Below the pieces are notes generated by a model. The model searched no databases, had not been told where the DNA came from, and was given only the letters and a program-made list of their open reading frames with translations. A program made the translations under genes and the position numbers. Shown here one piece after another: positions 1-8,615 of a stretch of DNA of 64,000 nt. The stretch's first letter is position 1. The number at the start of each line of letters is the position of its first letter. Source of the stretch: Pseudomonas sp. GD03944 (GTDB lineage Bacteria; Pseudomonadota; Gammaproteobacteria; Pseudomonadales; Pseudomonadaceae); assembly GCF_029839275.1 (NCBI RefSeq), contig NZ_JAOCAH010000006.1, forward strand, positions 124,001 to 188,000, in the 5' to 3' direction.

Positions 1-170
1 TTTTCGAGTTCGACGCGTTTTTCCTGAATCAACCGCTCGCGGGTTTCTTCGACTTCCTCGGCAGCCATGTTCTGCAGGACCTTGGCCGCGGCACCGCTGA
101 GCACGACAGCGAACAGGATGACCGGAACCAGGGCGAGCAGCACCACCTTCGATTTCAACGTCAGGCGCAT
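1..170 (-). CDS. Methyl-accepting chemotaxis protein, N-terminal part only
   Basis: Only the first 56 codons are in the window. The product begins MRLTLKSKVVLLALVPVILF, a short cytoplasmic stretch and a first membrane helix, followed by a charged helix (about residues 35-56, rich in E, R and Q) typical of the start of a periplasmic Cache sensor domain. From its place beside an antiporter-family gene and a TlpQ-type receptor, it probably corresponds to the P. aeruginosa receptor PA2652 (CtpM, malate); this is inferred from gene order, since the ligand-binding domain is not visible. A FliA-like promoter lies about 40 bases upstream. Confidence 0.75.
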   Translation of the reverse strand, partial: MRLTLKSKVVLLALVPVILFAVVLSGAAAKVLQNMAAEEVEETRERLIQEKRVELE

Positions 171-211
171 TATTGTTTTCCTCTATGCCAGAACGAAACG
201 GGGCTACCTCT

Positions 212-238
212 GTATCGGCAGCCCCGTCCGGATATAAA
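212..238 (-). promoter_or_regulatory. Sigma28 (FliA)-like promoter of the chemoreceptor gene
   Basis: On the minus strand the octamer GCCGATAC (219 down to 212) differs from the FliA -10 consensus GCCGATAA only in its last base. Fifteen bases upstream the -35 position reads TTTA, a poor match to TAAA. The predicted start of transcription is about 35 bases before the ATG at 170. It also lies within a GGGGCT/AGCCCC inverted repeat (200-225). The matching box before the other chemoreceptor gene supports the call. Confidence 0.5.
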
Positions 239-283
239 GCGACGCTCTGGCAGAAAAAATTTAGCGCCTGTGCAGCGATGCCC

Positions 284-1603
284 TTACAGCACCATCGCGG
301 CCACCCAGCCGAAGGCCAGCAGCGGCAGGTTGTAGTGCAGGAAGGTCGGCACCACGGTGTCCCAGATATGGTTGTGCTGGCCGTCGACGTTGAGGCCGGC
401 GGTCGGGCCCAGGGTCGAGTCCGAAGCCGGCGAGCCCGCGTCACCCAGTGCGCCGGCAGTCCCGACGATGCTGACGATGGCCAGGGGGCTGAAGCCCAGT
501 TGCACGCCCAGCGGCACGAAGATCGCGGCAATGATCGGCACGGTGGAGAACGACGAACCGATGCCCATGGTCACCAGCAGCCCGACCAGCAGCATCAGCA
601 ACGCACCGACGGCCTTGTCGTGCCCGATCAGGGCGGCGGAGCTGTCGACCAGGGTCTTCACTTCACCGGTGGCCTTCATCACTTCGGCAAAGCCGGCCGC
701 CGCGATCATGATGAAGCCGATCATGGCCATCATTTTCATGCCTTCGGTGAACAGCCCATCGGCCTCCTTCCAGCGCACCACACCGGAAACCGAGAAGATC
801 ACGAAGCCGACCAGGGCGCCGATGATCATCGAGTCCAGCCACAGTTGCACCACGAACGCGGCGGCAATCGCGACGCCCGCCACCAGCAGGCTCAGGCTGT
901 TGTAGGGAACATCGACACGTTCGGCCTGCTCGATCTTCTCCAGATCATAGGCGCGCCGCTTGCGGTAGCTGAACAACACCGCCACCAGCAGGCCGGCCAC
1001 CATGCCCAGCGCCGGAATGGCCATGGCGTGGGTGACGTTGATACCGGCGATGTCCACGCCCGCGCTGGCGACGTTGGCCAGCAGGATCTCATTGAGGAAG
1101 ATGCCGCCGAACCCCACCGGCAGGAACATGTAGGGGGTGATCAGGCCGAACGTCAGGACGCAGGCGATCAGGCGACGATCCATTTGCAGCTTGCTCAGCA
1201 CGTACAGCAGCGGCGGTACCAGCAAGGGAATGAAGGCGATGTGGATGGGCAGGATATTCTGCGACGACACGGCCACGGCGAGCAGCAGCAGGATCAGCAC
1301 CCACTTGAGCATGCCGCCCCCCTGGCTCTCCTGCTTGCCCACCAGCGCCAGCGCCTTGTTGGCCAGGGCATGGGCCAGGCCGGACTTGGCGATGGCCACG
1401 GCGAAGGCGCCCAGCAAGGCATAGGACAGGGCCACCGTGGCACCACCACCCAGGCCCTTGTTGAAGGCCGTCAGCGAACCCTCGACGCCCAGCCCGCCGA
1501 TCAGGCCGCCCGCCAGGGCACCGACGATCAGCGCGACCACCACGTGCACCCGGCACAGGCTGAGGATCAGCATGATGCCGACCGCTGCGATTACTGCATT
1601 CAT
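284..1603 (-). CDS. Na+/H+ antiporter family transporter (YuiF/COG2056-like)
   Basis: A 439-residue inner-membrane protein with about a dozen hydrophobic segments and glycine-rich loops (for example [20 protein letters not shown]), resembling the Na+/H+ antiporter or putative amino-acid transporter family COG2056. The ATG at 1603 is chosen because GGGAG lies at proper distance before it; a longer reading from 1642 has no ribosome site. It stands between two chemoreceptor genes and reads toward the one at 1-170, so some co-transcription is possible. The substrate cannot be told from sequence; a metabolite transporter beside receptors for organic acids or amines would make sense, but that is inference. 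Confidence 0.75.
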   Translation of the reverse strand: MNAVIAAVGIMLILSLCRVHVVVALIVGALAGGLIGGLGVEGSLTAFNKGLGGGATVALSYALLGAFAVAIAKSGLAHALANKALALVGKQESQGGGMLKWVLILLLLAVAVSSQNILPIHIAFIPLLVPPLLYVLSKLQMDRRLIACVLTFGLITPYMFLPVGFGGIFLNEILLANVASAGVDIAGINVTHAMAIPALGMVAGLLVAVLFSYRKRRAYDLEKIEQAERVDVPYNSLSLLVAGVAIAAAFVVQLWLDSMIIGALVGFVIFSVSGVVRWKEADGLFTEGMKMMAMIGFIMIAAAGFAEVMKATGEVKTLVDSSAALIGHDKAVGALLMLLVGLLVTMGIGSSFSTVPIIAAIFVPLGVQLGFSPLAIVSIVGTAGALGDAGSPASDSTLGPTAGLNVDGQHNHIWDTVVPTFLHYNLPLLAFGWVAAMVL

Positions 1604-1713
1604 GACCCGCTCCCGCAAGACAGTCTGGTTGGAGCCTGGCAACAGCGCACAAGGCCCGAAAAAAGCCGCGTACTCTGCCTCATGGCCGTCAGCCTGTCAA
1701 AACGCCTGGTCGT

Positions 1714-1740
1714 TCAAGGTGACGGCGCGCTGGCCGATAC
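1714..1740 (+). promoter_or_regulatory. Sigma28 (FliA)-like promoter of tlpQ
   Basis: TCAA (1714-1717), a 15-base spacer, then GCCGATAC (1733-1740). The FliA consensus is TAAA-N15-GCCGATAA, so 10 of 12 consensus positions match. Transcription would start near 1747, giving a leader of about 33 bases before the ATG at 1780. FliA is the flagellar sigma factor that commonly drives chemoreceptor genes. Confidence 0.65.
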
Positions 1741-1779
1741 AAACTGCGCCAACAAGACTTACAAGAACGGAAGTACCCA

Positions 1780-3927
1780 ATGCCCAATCCCCAGCAGTTG
1801 TCCATTCAATGGCGGATCGTCCTCCTGGCCGGCCTGTGCCTCGCGACCATCGTCGCCCTGTTGCTCGGCACTTCGCTCTACCAGGCCCGGCAAAGCGCCG
1901 AACTGGTCAGGGAATCCAGCACCCACATGCTCGACGCGTCGGCCCGCCAGGTCATGGAGGCCCGCGGCCAGACCCAGGCGGTGAACACCCAGCGCTTCTT
2001 CATGGACCACTACCAGTACGGCAACGGGCTGACCAAGCAGATCCTGTTCCTGCGCACCCAGGCCCAGGAGCGCCTGGCCAATGCCTTCGACCTGCGCGAA
2101 GACCTGGTGGCGCAGATTCGCGTGGCGCTGGAGGCCAACCAGGAGCTACTCGGCATCTACCTGGTGTTCGATATCGACGCCCTGGACGACCGCGACGGTC
2201 TATTCCCGGGCAAGGCGGACTTCGGCGGCAACGACGTCGGCCGCTTTTCCCTCTACTGGGCCCAGCAGGCGCCCGGCAAGCTGATCCTGGAAACCATGGA
2301 CGAAGCCCAGCTCGCCGATGCCACCCTGGGGGCCGGCGGCGCGCCCTACAACGCCTGGCTCACCTGCCCCCACGAAACCGCCCGCCCCTGTGTGCTCGAC
2401 CCATATTTCGACGAGGTGGGCGACCGGCAGATCCTCATGACCAGCATTGCCTTCCCGCTGCTGCAGGACGGCAAGGTGATCGGCGTGCTCGGCGTCGACA
2501 TCAGCCTGGAAAGCCTGCAAGAGATGGCCAGCGAAGCCAACCGCTCGCTCTACGATGGCGAAGGTCATGTCAGCCTGATCAGCCCGGCCAAGCTGCTGGC
2601 GGCCCACAGCCGCAACCCGGGCGACCTGGGCAAGCCGCTGTCGGCGGCCTTCCCCGACCAGGGTCCGCAACTGGCGCAGCTGGTGGATGCTGGCCGCGAC
2701 GAAGTCCTGGACCACGGCGACACCCTGCGCGTACTGACCAGCCTGCGCCCGATCCCGGAGGCCAAGCCCTGGGGCCTGTTGCTGGAAGTGCCGCAGCAGG
2801 TCCTGCTCAAACCGGCCCAGCAGCTGCAGGAGCAGCTCAATGGCGCACGCAACCAGGCGGTCTCGGTCACCCTGGCGATCAGCGCCCTAGCGATTGCCCT
2901 CGGCCTGCTGCTGATGTGGCTGCTGGCCCGGGGCGTGACCCGTCCGATCATTGGCGTCTCGCTCATGCTCAAGGACATCGCCAGCGGCGAAGGCGACCTC
3001 ACCCGCCGGCTCGACTACGCCCGCCGTGACGAACTGGGCGAGCTGGCCGGCTGGTTCAACCGCTTCCTCGACAAGCTGCAGCCGATCGTCGCCGACGTGA
3101 AGCGCAGCGTGCAGGACGCCCGCGCCACGGCGGACCAGTCCGCGGCCATCGCCAGCCAGACCAGCGCCGGCATGCAGCAGCAGTTCCGCGAAGTCGACCA
3201 GGTGGCCACCGCCTTCCAGGAAATGAGCGCCACCGCCCACGACGTGGCGCACAACGCCGCCCAGGCCGCCGAAGCCGCCCGCAGCGCCGACCACGCCAGC
3301 CGGGAAGGCCTGGGGGTGATCGGCAGGACCACGTCCACCATCGAACTGCTGGCCAACGAAATGAGCGTGGCCATGGACGAAGTCCAGGGCCTGGCCAACA
3401 GCAGCGAGCAGATCGGTTCGGTCCTGGAGGTGATCCGCTCGATCGCCGACCAGACCAACCTGCTGGCCCTCAACGCCGCCATCGAAGCGGCCCGCGCGGG
3501 CGAGGCCGGTCGCGGTTTCGCCGTGGTGGCCGATGAGGTGCGCAACCTGGCCAAGCGCACCCAGGACTCGGTGGAAGAAATCCGCCAGGTCATCGAAGGC
3601 CTGCAGAACGGCACGCGCGAAGTGGTCAGCAGCATGAGCAGCAGCCACCGCCAGGCCCAGGGCAGCGTCGAACAGGTGGAACAGGCGGTCGCCGCCCTGC
3701 AGCGCATCAGCCAGGCGGTCAGCGTGATCACCGACATGAACCTGCAGATCGCCAGTGCGGCCGAAGAACAGAGTTCGGTGGCCGAGGAGATCAACCGCAA
3801 CGTGGCGTCGATTCGCGATGTCACCGAGTCGATTTCCAGCCAGGCCACGGAGTCGGCCCAGGTCAGTCAGAACCTCAATCGCCTGGCCAACCACCAGCAG
3901 GGGCTGATGGACCAGTTCCGCGCCTGA
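1780..3927 (+). CDS. tlpQ: Methyl-accepting chemotaxis receptor, TlpQ/McpU-like (dCache)
   Basis: A 715-residue chemoreceptor. A membrane helix (residues 11-31) is followed by a large periplasmic double-Cache sensor (about 38-355), a second helix (about 363-383), a HAMP linker (384-437) and a cytoplasmic signalling coiled coil whose tip carries the conserved [16 protein letters not shown] near residue 556. Length, domain order and neighbours fit the P. aeruginosa receptor TlpQ (PA2654), which senses polyamines, histamine and ethylene, and P. putida McpU. Ligand assignment rests on gene order and general likeness; I did not verify the amine-binding residues. GGAAG precedes the ATG. Confidence 0.85.
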   Translation: MPNPQQLSIQWRIVLLAGLCLATIVALLLGTSLYQARQSAELVRESSTHMLDASARQVMEARGQTQAVNTQRFFMDHYQYGNGLTKQILFLRTQAQERLANAFDLREDLVAQIRVALEANQELLGIYLVFDIDALDDRDGLFPGKADFGGNDVGRFSLYWAQQAPGKLILETMDEAQLADATLGAGGAPYNAWLTCPHETARPCVLDPYFDEVGDRQILMTSIAFPLLQDGKVIGVLGVDISLESLQEMASEANRSLYDGEGHVSLISPAKLLAAHSRNPGDLGKPLSAAFPDQGPQLAQLVDAGRDEVLDHGDTLRVLTSLRPIPEAKPWGLLLEVPQQVLLKPAQQLQEQLNGARNQAVSVTLAISALAIALGLLLMWLLARGVTRPIIGVSLMLKDIASGEGDLTRRLDYARRDELGELAGWFNRFLDKLQPIVADVKRSVQDARATADQSAAIASQTSAGMQQQFREVDQVATAFQEMSATAHDVAHNAAQAAEAARSADHASREGLGVIGRTTSTIELLANEMSVAMDEVQGLANSSEQIGSVLEVIRSIADQTNLLALNAAIEAARAGEAGRGFAVVADEVRNLAKRTQDSVEEIRQVIEGLQNGTREVVSSMSSSHRQAQGSVEQVEQAVAALQRISQAVSVITDMNLQIASAAEEQSSVAEEINRNVASIRDVTESISSQATESAQVSQNLNRLANHQQGLMDQFRA

Positions 3928-3938
3928 CCCCGCCCGCC

Positions 3939-3965
3939 GGCCACCCGAAACGCCTTCGGGTGGCC
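3939..3965 (+). terminator. Perfect inverted repeat after the chemoreceptor gene
   Basis: GGCCACCCGAA and TTCGGGTGGCC form an 11-bp perfect stem around a 5-base loop, 11 bases after the stop codon. There is no T run, so it may be a weak or Rho-assisted terminator, or an mRNA 3'-end stabilising hairpin. Confidence 0.5.
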
Positions 3966-4060
3966 ATGGCGCCATCCGACCACCCGAATGGCGGCCGCCC
4001 GCTTGCCCCCGGCGGCCACCCTCGCTAGCCTGCACGCCTTTCTATTTCGGGGGATACAGC

Positions 4061-4657
4061 ATGCTCAACGTGGTCTTCGTCGCCGGCTCCAGCCGCCGCA
4101 ACAGCCAATCGGCAAAAGTCGCGCGCTTCCTGCGCCAGCGCATGATCGAACAGCAGCAGACCCAGGAAGGCCTGAGCCACGTGATCGACCTGGGCGAAGG
4201 CCCGCTGCCGCTCTGGCCTGCCGAAGACGCCGGCCCCTGGGCGAGCTACAGCCAGCAGCTGCAAGCCGCCGATGCGGTGGTGGTGATTGCTCCGGAGTGG
4301 AACGGCATGGCCTGCCCGGCGATCAAGAACTTCTTCATCTACGCCAGCAAGACCGAGCTGGCGCACAAACCGGGGCTGTTGGTGGGGGTTTCGTCGGGCA
4401 TCGGCGGCGCCTACCCGATCAGCGAGCTGCGCGCCTCCAGCTACAAGAACTGCCGCCTGTGCTACCTGCCCGAGCACCTGATCGTGCGCCAGGTGGAAAA
4501 GGTTCTGAATACCCCGGAGGCCGCCAGCGAAGACGACCAGCGCCTGCGCGCGCGGATCGACTACGACCTGGACATCCTGGTGAAGTACGCCGAAGCCCTG
4601 CGCCCGGTACGTGCCAGCATCGACCTGAGCATCCCCGCCTTCACCAACGGCATGTGA
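4061..4657 (+). CDS. NADPH-dependent FMN reductase family protein
   Basis: A 198-residue flavodoxin-fold protein. The N-terminus VVFVAGSSRRNSQSAKVARF is the phosphate-binding loop of the NADPH:FMN reductase family; PEWNGMACPAIKNFF (about residues 79-93) is the family's flavin-contact loop, and GVSSGIGGAYP (110-120) follows the third strand. Such enzymes reduce FMN or quinone-like substrates with NAD(P)H. It stands alone on the plus strand, convergent with the sensor-kinase operon, 17 bases apart. The substrate is not predictable. Confidence 0.8.
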   Translation: MLNVVFVAGSSRRNSQSAKVARFLRQRMIEQQQTQEGLSHVIDLGEGPLPLWPAEDAGPWASYSQQLQAADAVVVIAPEWNGMACPAIKNFFIYASKTELAHKPGLLVGVSSGIGGAYPISELRASSYKNCRLCYLPEHLIVRQVEKVLNTPEAASEDDQRLRARIDYDLDILVKYAEALRPVRASIDLSIPAFTNGM

Positions 4658-4674
4658 ACCAGGCCTGGCCGGGA

Positions 4675-6015
4675 CTAGCTCCCGGCCAGATGACGACGCG
4701 TGCTGCGCACCGGCAACTCGATGCGCACGCACAGGCCGCCCAGTTCGCTGTCCAGCAATAGCAGGCGGCCGTCCCAGGCATCGACGATATCGCGCACGAT
4801 GCCCAGGCCCAAGCCGTGCCCAGCCACCTGTTCATCCAGGCGCGTGCCGCGGTTGAGCACGGCGTCGCGGCGCTCCTCCTCGATCCCCGGCCCGTCATCG
4901 TCCACGCACAGCACATAGTGCTCGGGCGTGCGCGACACGCTCAGGCGCACCTGGCTGTCGGCCCACTTGCAGGCGTTGTCCAGCAGGTTGCCGAGCAGCT
5001 CCAGCAAGTCTTCCCGATCCCGCGCGATGCGCAGCCCCGGCTCGGCCTGCCAGTCCAGTTGCAGGTGCCCGCCGTGGATCATCCCCAGGGTGGCGAACAG
5101 CCCCGGCAGCTCCTGCTCGCAGTCGAAATGGGCGCCGGGCAGCGCATCGCCGGCCAGGCGCGCACGCCCCAGCTCGCGTGCCAGGCGCTGTTCGATCTGT
5201 TCCAGTTGATCCACCAGGGTGGCGCGCACTGCGGGCAGTTGCTTGAGTTCTTCCCGGGACGCCAGGCTGACCAGCACCGCCAGCGGGGTTTTCAACGCGT
5301 GGCCGAGGTTGCCCAGGGCATTGCGCGAGCGTTTAAGGGTGTCTTCAGTGTGGGCCAACAGGTGGTTGATCTGCGCCACCAGCGGTTCCAGCTCCTCGGG
5401 GACCTGGGTGTCCAGTTCGCCGCGCTGGCCCTGCTGCAACTGGGCGATCTGCTGGCGGGTCAGCTCCAGCGGACGCAAGGCGCGTCGCACCGTCAGGCGC
5501 TGCAGCAGCAGGATCAGCACCAGCGCGCCGAGGCCGACGCCCAGGCCGATCTGTTGCAGGCGGCGGAAGCTCTGCAACACCGGGGTGTAGTCCTGGGCCA
5601 CGTAGATCGACAGGTTCTCGCCAAAACGCCGGTAGTCGGCACGGTAGGTCAGCAATAACTGGCCCTGGGGCCCGTCGCCCAGTTCGGGTTGCAGGCCCAC
5701 CCGTTCGCTGGGAACCAGCTCGCGGTCCCACAGCGAGCGCGAGCGCCAGCTACGGTCGGAAAAATCGATTCGGAAGTACAGCCCCGAATAGGGACGCTGG
5801 AAGGCCGCGCTCAGGCGTTGCTCGTCCAGCTGCATGCCCTGGGGGCCACGCACCAGCGCCACCAGCAGGGTTTCCGCTTCGTCCTTGAGGCCGGCCTGCA
5901 GGTAGCGCCGCAGGCTGTGGTCGAACAGCCACAGGCTGGCCTGGGCCAGCAGCAGGCCGATGACCAGCAGGACGCTGACCAGCCCCAGGCTCAGGCGCCG
6001 CTGGATCGACCTCAA
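4675..6015 (-). CDS. bqsS: Sensor histidine kinase BqsS/CarS-like
   Basis: A 446-residue inner-membrane kinase: first helix about residues 9-30, periplasmic sensor 31-152, second helix 156-172, HAMP-like linker, then the catalytic core. The phosphoacceptor is H239 in GHALKTPL; the ATP-binding part has [15 protein letters not shown] and GHGLGLGI boxes. It overlaps the response-regulator gene by four bases, so the two are translationally coupled. With two PepSY genes upstream, the order equals bqsPQRS (= carSR region, PA2656-PA2659) of P. aeruginosa, reported to sense Fe(II) (BqsS) or calcium (CarS). The RExxE iron motif described for BqsS is not evident: residues 98-104 read RELVPSE. Confidence 0.85.
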   Translation of the reverse strand: MRSIQRRLSLGLVSVLLVIGLLLAQASLWLFDHSLRRYLQAGLKDEAETLLVALVRGPQGMQLDEQRLSAAFQRPYSGLYFRIDFSDRSWRSRSLWDRELVPSERVGLQPELGDGPQGQLLLTYRADYRRFGENLSIYVAQDYTPVLQSFRRLQQIGLGVGLGALVLILLLQRLTVRRALRPLELTRQQIAQLQQGQRGELDTQVPEELEPLVAQINHLLAHTEDTLKRSRNALGNLGHALKTPLAVLVSLASREELKQLPAVRATLVDQLEQIEQRLARELGRARLAGDALPGAHFDCEQELPGLFATLGMIHGGHLQLDWQAEPGLRIARDREDLLELLGNLLDNACKWADSQVRLSVSRTPEHYVLCVDDDGPGIEEERRDAVLNRGTRLDEQVAGHGLGLGIVRDIVDAWDGRLLLLDSELGGLCVRIELPVRSTRRHLAGS

Positions 6016-6680
6016 ACGGCGTCCCCGCTGAAGCGGTAGCCCTGGCCACGGCGGGTTTCGATCACCGTACGGCCCAGCTTGCGCCGCAGGTGATTGACGT
6101 GCACTTCGATCACATTGGAATCGCGCTCGGTCTCACCGTCATAGAGGTGCTCGGCCAGGTGGCTCTTGGACAGGATCTGTCCGACGTGCAGCATGAAATA
6201 GCGCAACAGGCGAAACTCGGCGGCCGTGAGGTCCACTTCCTCGCCATTGCGGCTGACGCACTGGCGCCCTTCGTCCAGCTGCAGGCCGGCGGCTTCCAGT
6301 TGCGGCTGATTGGCCAGGCCGCGGGCACGCCGCAGCAGGGCCTGGATACGCAGCTGCAGCTCTTCCGGGTGGAAGGGCTTGGCCAGGTAATCGTCTGCGC
6401 CGGCCTTCAAACCTTCGATGCGTTCTGCCCAGGAACCCCGGGCGGTGAGAATCAGCACCGGAGTGACCAGACCACCGCCGCGCCATTCCTGCAGAACCTC
6501 CAGACCCGGTTTCCCCGGCAAGCCGAGGTCGAGGATGATCAGGTCATAGGGCTCGCTGGCGCCTTGATAGGCAGCATCCCGGCCGTCGGCCAGCCAGTCG
6601 ACCGCATAGCCTTGTCGGGTCAGGCTGGCCAGCAATTCGTCAGCGAGCGGTACATGGTCCTCCACCAGCAGCAGGCGCAT
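6012..6680 (-). CDS. bqsR: Response regulator BqsR/CarR-like (OmpR family)
   Basis: A 222-residue OmpR/PhoB-type regulator. The receiver (residues 1-115) has the acidic pair E7/D8, phosphorylation site D51 in ILDLGLPG, and conserved T78 and K100. The C-terminal winged helix (about 125-218) contains [13 protein letters not shown] and the recognition region [16 protein letters not shown]. Its start codon directly follows the stop of the upstream PepSY gene with no gap. It is expected to be phosphorylated by the downstream kinase and to bind TTAAG-N6-TTAAG sites; such a site occurs before the operon. Confidence 0.88.
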   Translation of the reverse strand: MRLLLVEDHVPLADELLASLTRQGYAVDWLADGRDAAYQGASEPYDLIILDLGLPGKPGLEVLQEWRGGGLVTPVLILTARGSWAERIEGLKAGADDYLAKPFHPEELQLRIQALLRRARGLANQPQLEAAGLQLDEGRQCVSRNGEEVDLTAAEFRLLRYFMLHVGQILSKSHLAEHLYDGETERDSNVIEVHVNHLRRKLGRTVIETRRGQGYRFSGDAV

Positions 6681-6995
6681 TCAGTCGTCTTCCTCGTCCT
6701 TCAGGATTCGCCCATCGCGGGCATCCAGTTCCAGTTCACGTACAACGCCCCCCTCGGTCAGCAGTTCCACTTCGTAGATGAAAATATCATCATCTTCTTC
6801 GAGTTCCGCTTCGAGGAGGGTTGCGCCAGGGTAGCGCTCCATGGCGGGGCGCATCAGCTGCTCCAGTGGCAGGATGACGCCCTCGCGCCGCAGGCGGAGG
6901 GCTTCGTCCTGGTCAAGATCCCGGGCACTGGCCCCTAGGGCCAGTGCACACAGGGTCAACGCGATCAGACTGGAGTGGGCAATGCGCGTATTCAT
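6681..6995 (-). CDS. bqsQ: Periplasmic PepSY-domain protein (BqsQ-like)
   Basis: A 104-residue exported protein. The start MNTRIAHSSLIALTLCALAL gives a signal peptide ending near the ALGASA site (about residues 19-24). The remainder is a single PepSY-like domain (IFIYEVELLTEGGVVRELEL) ending in a strongly acidic tail KDEEDD. The ATG overlaps the stop of the upstream PepSY gene in TGATG, and its own stop abuts the regulator gene, so the four genes form one operon. The P. aeruginosa counterpart is PA2658. Its role is unknown; the acidic patches could bind metal ions, which is inference. Confidence 0.8.
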   Translation of the reverse strand: MNTRIAHSSLIALTLCALALGASARDLDQDEALRLRREGVILPLEQLMRPAMERYPGATLLEAELEEDDDIFIYEVELLTEGGVVRELELDARDGRILKDEEDD

Positions 6996-7303
6996 CAATC
7001 GTCCCGATGGTTCTTGAGGATCTGGCCGTTGGTTGCGTCCAGCTCCAGGTCCCATTGCAGACCCTGCTGGTCACGTACTTCGACCTGGTAAATGTAGCGA
7101 CCGTACTCTTCTTCGAGCTCGGTATCGCCAATGGTGCCACCGGCGTGCTGGGCCAGGGCGGCGGCATTCAGTTTTTCGAAGGACTGAATGGTACCGGCGT
7201 CACGCAGCTTCAGCGCTTCGTCCGGACCGAGGTCGCGGGCCTGGGCAATACCGGCGGTGGCAGTCAGGGCAGCGGCGGCAAACAGGGCAGTGAACAGCTT
7301 CAT
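6995..7303 (-). CDS. bqsP: Periplasmic PepSY-domain protein (BqsP-like), first gene of operon
   Basis: A 102-residue exported protein with signal peptide (MKLFTALFAAAALTATAGIA, cleavage after AQA) and one PepSY-like domain (YIYQVEVRDQQGLQWDLELD). It is a tandem relative of the next gene: both share the frames R-D-L-x-x-D-E-A-L-x-L-R and L-E-L-D-A-x-x-G-x-I-L-K. A good ribosome site (AAGGAG) precedes the ATG. The promoter region upstream holds a BqsR-like box. Confidence 0.82.
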   Translation of the reverse strand: MKLFTALFAAAALTATAGIAQARDLGPDEALKLRDAGTIQSFEKLNAAALAQHAGGTIGDTELEEEYGRYIYQVEVRDQQGLQWDLELDATNGQILKNHRDD

Positions 7304-7358
7304 GGTGTGTCTCCTTGGGGGAAATGTGTTTCGACGGTGTTCACGTTACGACACCGTA

Positions 7359-7374
7359 CTTAACTCAACCTGAA
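7359..7374 (-). promoter_or_regulatory. BqsR-like operator upstream of the bqs operon
   Basis: On the minus strand the sequence reads TTCAG-N6-TTAAG, a match with one mismatch to the TTAAG-N6-TTAAG direct repeat reported for BqsR. It lies about 55 bases before the first PepSY start codon, suitable for an activator site overlapping the -35 region, and would allow autoregulation. No good -35 hexamer is seen, as expected for an activator-dependent promoter. Confidence 0.5.
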
Positions 7375-7487
7375 TTCCCCCGCCCTCCCTTCATCACTCA
7401 GGCATGCCGGCATCATTCATGGAATGAAGTGGCTTGGCCTGCCCCGCCACCCCTCTATAATCGCTGGCTTGCGTGACGGAGGCCAGC

Positions 7488-8567
7488 ATGAGCGCGATTC
7501 ACATCAAAAACCCTGCCCTGACCATCAAAGCCGGTTCTCGGGCGTTTGCGCGCATCCGCGAGCGGGGTCTGCAGCCGGCCGACGTGGCCATTCTGCCAGG
7601 CGCCGCCGGCGGACCGAAGGCCCTTGGCATCCAGGGCCTGGACCTGGCGCTGTTCGGCGACTGGCTGCCCCGCTCACCCCGCGAACGCGCCCTGATCGGC
7701 GCCTCTATCGGCTCCTGGCGCTTCGCCAGCGCCTGCCTGCCGGACGCCGCGGAGGGCATTCGGCGCCTGGGTGAGCTGTACACCTCGCAGCGCTTCGCCA
7801 AGGGTGTGAGCATGGCCGAGGTGTCGCACAGCTGCCGGCAGATGCTCGACCTCCTGCTGGCCGGCCAGGACGCCCAGGTGCTCGACAACCCGCACTACCG
7901 CCTGAACGTGGTGGTGGTGAAGAGCCACGGCCTGCTCGCCCAGGATCGCCGCAGCACGCTGGGGCTGGGCCTGTCCTCGGTGATCGGCAACAACCTGCTG
8001 GGCCGCCCGCGCCTGGCGCGGCACTTCGAGCGGGTGATCCTGCATGACGCCCGCAGCGCCCCGCCGCTGGGCGAACTCAAGGATTTCCCGTCGCGCTACC
8101 TGCCGCTCGATGCCGGTAACCTGCGCCATGCCCTGCTCGCCTCCGGCTCGATCCCCATGGTCATGGAAGGCGTGCGTGACATTCCCGGCGCCGGCCCCGG
8201 CACCTACCGCGACGGCGGCCTGCTGGACTACCACCTCGACCTGCCCTACAGCGGCAACGACATCGTGCTCTACCCGCACTTCACCGACCGGGTCATTCCC
8301 GGCTGGTTCGACAAGGGCATGCCCTGGCGCCGTGGTGATGCCGGTCGCCTGCAGGATGTCCTGCTGCTGGCGCCGTCGCGCGAGTATCTGGCGCGCCTGC
8401 CCCACGGCAAGCTGCCGGACCGCAAGGATTTCACCCGTTACCTGGGCGACGATGCCGGGCGCGAGCGCTATTGGCGCAAGGCCATGGATGAAAGCCGCCG
8501 CCTGGGCGACGAATTCCTCGAGCTGGTGGAGAACGACAAACTGGGCGATCGGATACTGGCGCTCTGA
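7488..8567 (+). CDS. Patatin-like phospholipase family protein
   Basis: A 359-residue protein with the Ser-Asp dyad features of patatin lipases: a glycine-rich oxyanion loop GAAGGPKALG (about residues 38-47), the nucleophile motif GASIGS with S73, and the D-G-G motif (YRDGGLLDY, near residue 241). No signal peptide is visible, so it is probably cytosolic. The start at 7488 has GGAGG five bases upstream; the GTG at 7473 is inferior. It is followed 48 bases later by a second hydrolase gene, here broken, suggesting a former two-gene lipid-hydrolase unit. The substrate is unknown. Confidence 0.82.
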   Translation: MSAIHIKNPALTIKAGSRAFARIRERGLQPADVAILPGAAGGPKALGIQGLDLALFGDWLPRSPRERALIGASIGSWRFASACLPDAAEGIRRLGELYTSQRFAKGVSMAEVSHSCRQMLDLLLAGQDAQVLDNPHYRLNVVVVKSHGLLAQDRRSTLGLGLSSVIGNNLLGRPRLARHFERVILHDARSAPPLGELKDFPSRYLPLDAGNLRHALLASGSIPMVMEGVRDIPGAGPGTYRDGGLLDYHLDLPYSGNDIVLYPHFTDRVIPGWFDKGMPWRRGDAGRLQDVLLLAPSREYLARLPHGKLPDRKDFTRYLGDDAGRERYWRKAMDESRRLGDEFLELVENDKLGDRILAL

Positions 8568-8615
8568 CATCCCCTTGCGGCAGGATGGCGCAAAGGATCA
8601 CCAGGGACGGTCAGT

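Noticed and set aside
173..1984. 603-codon plus-strand frame across the antiporter-family gene
   Set aside because: Antisense to a membrane protein with clear helices and a good start; the frame's product is H/Q/D-rich and repeats no known domain.
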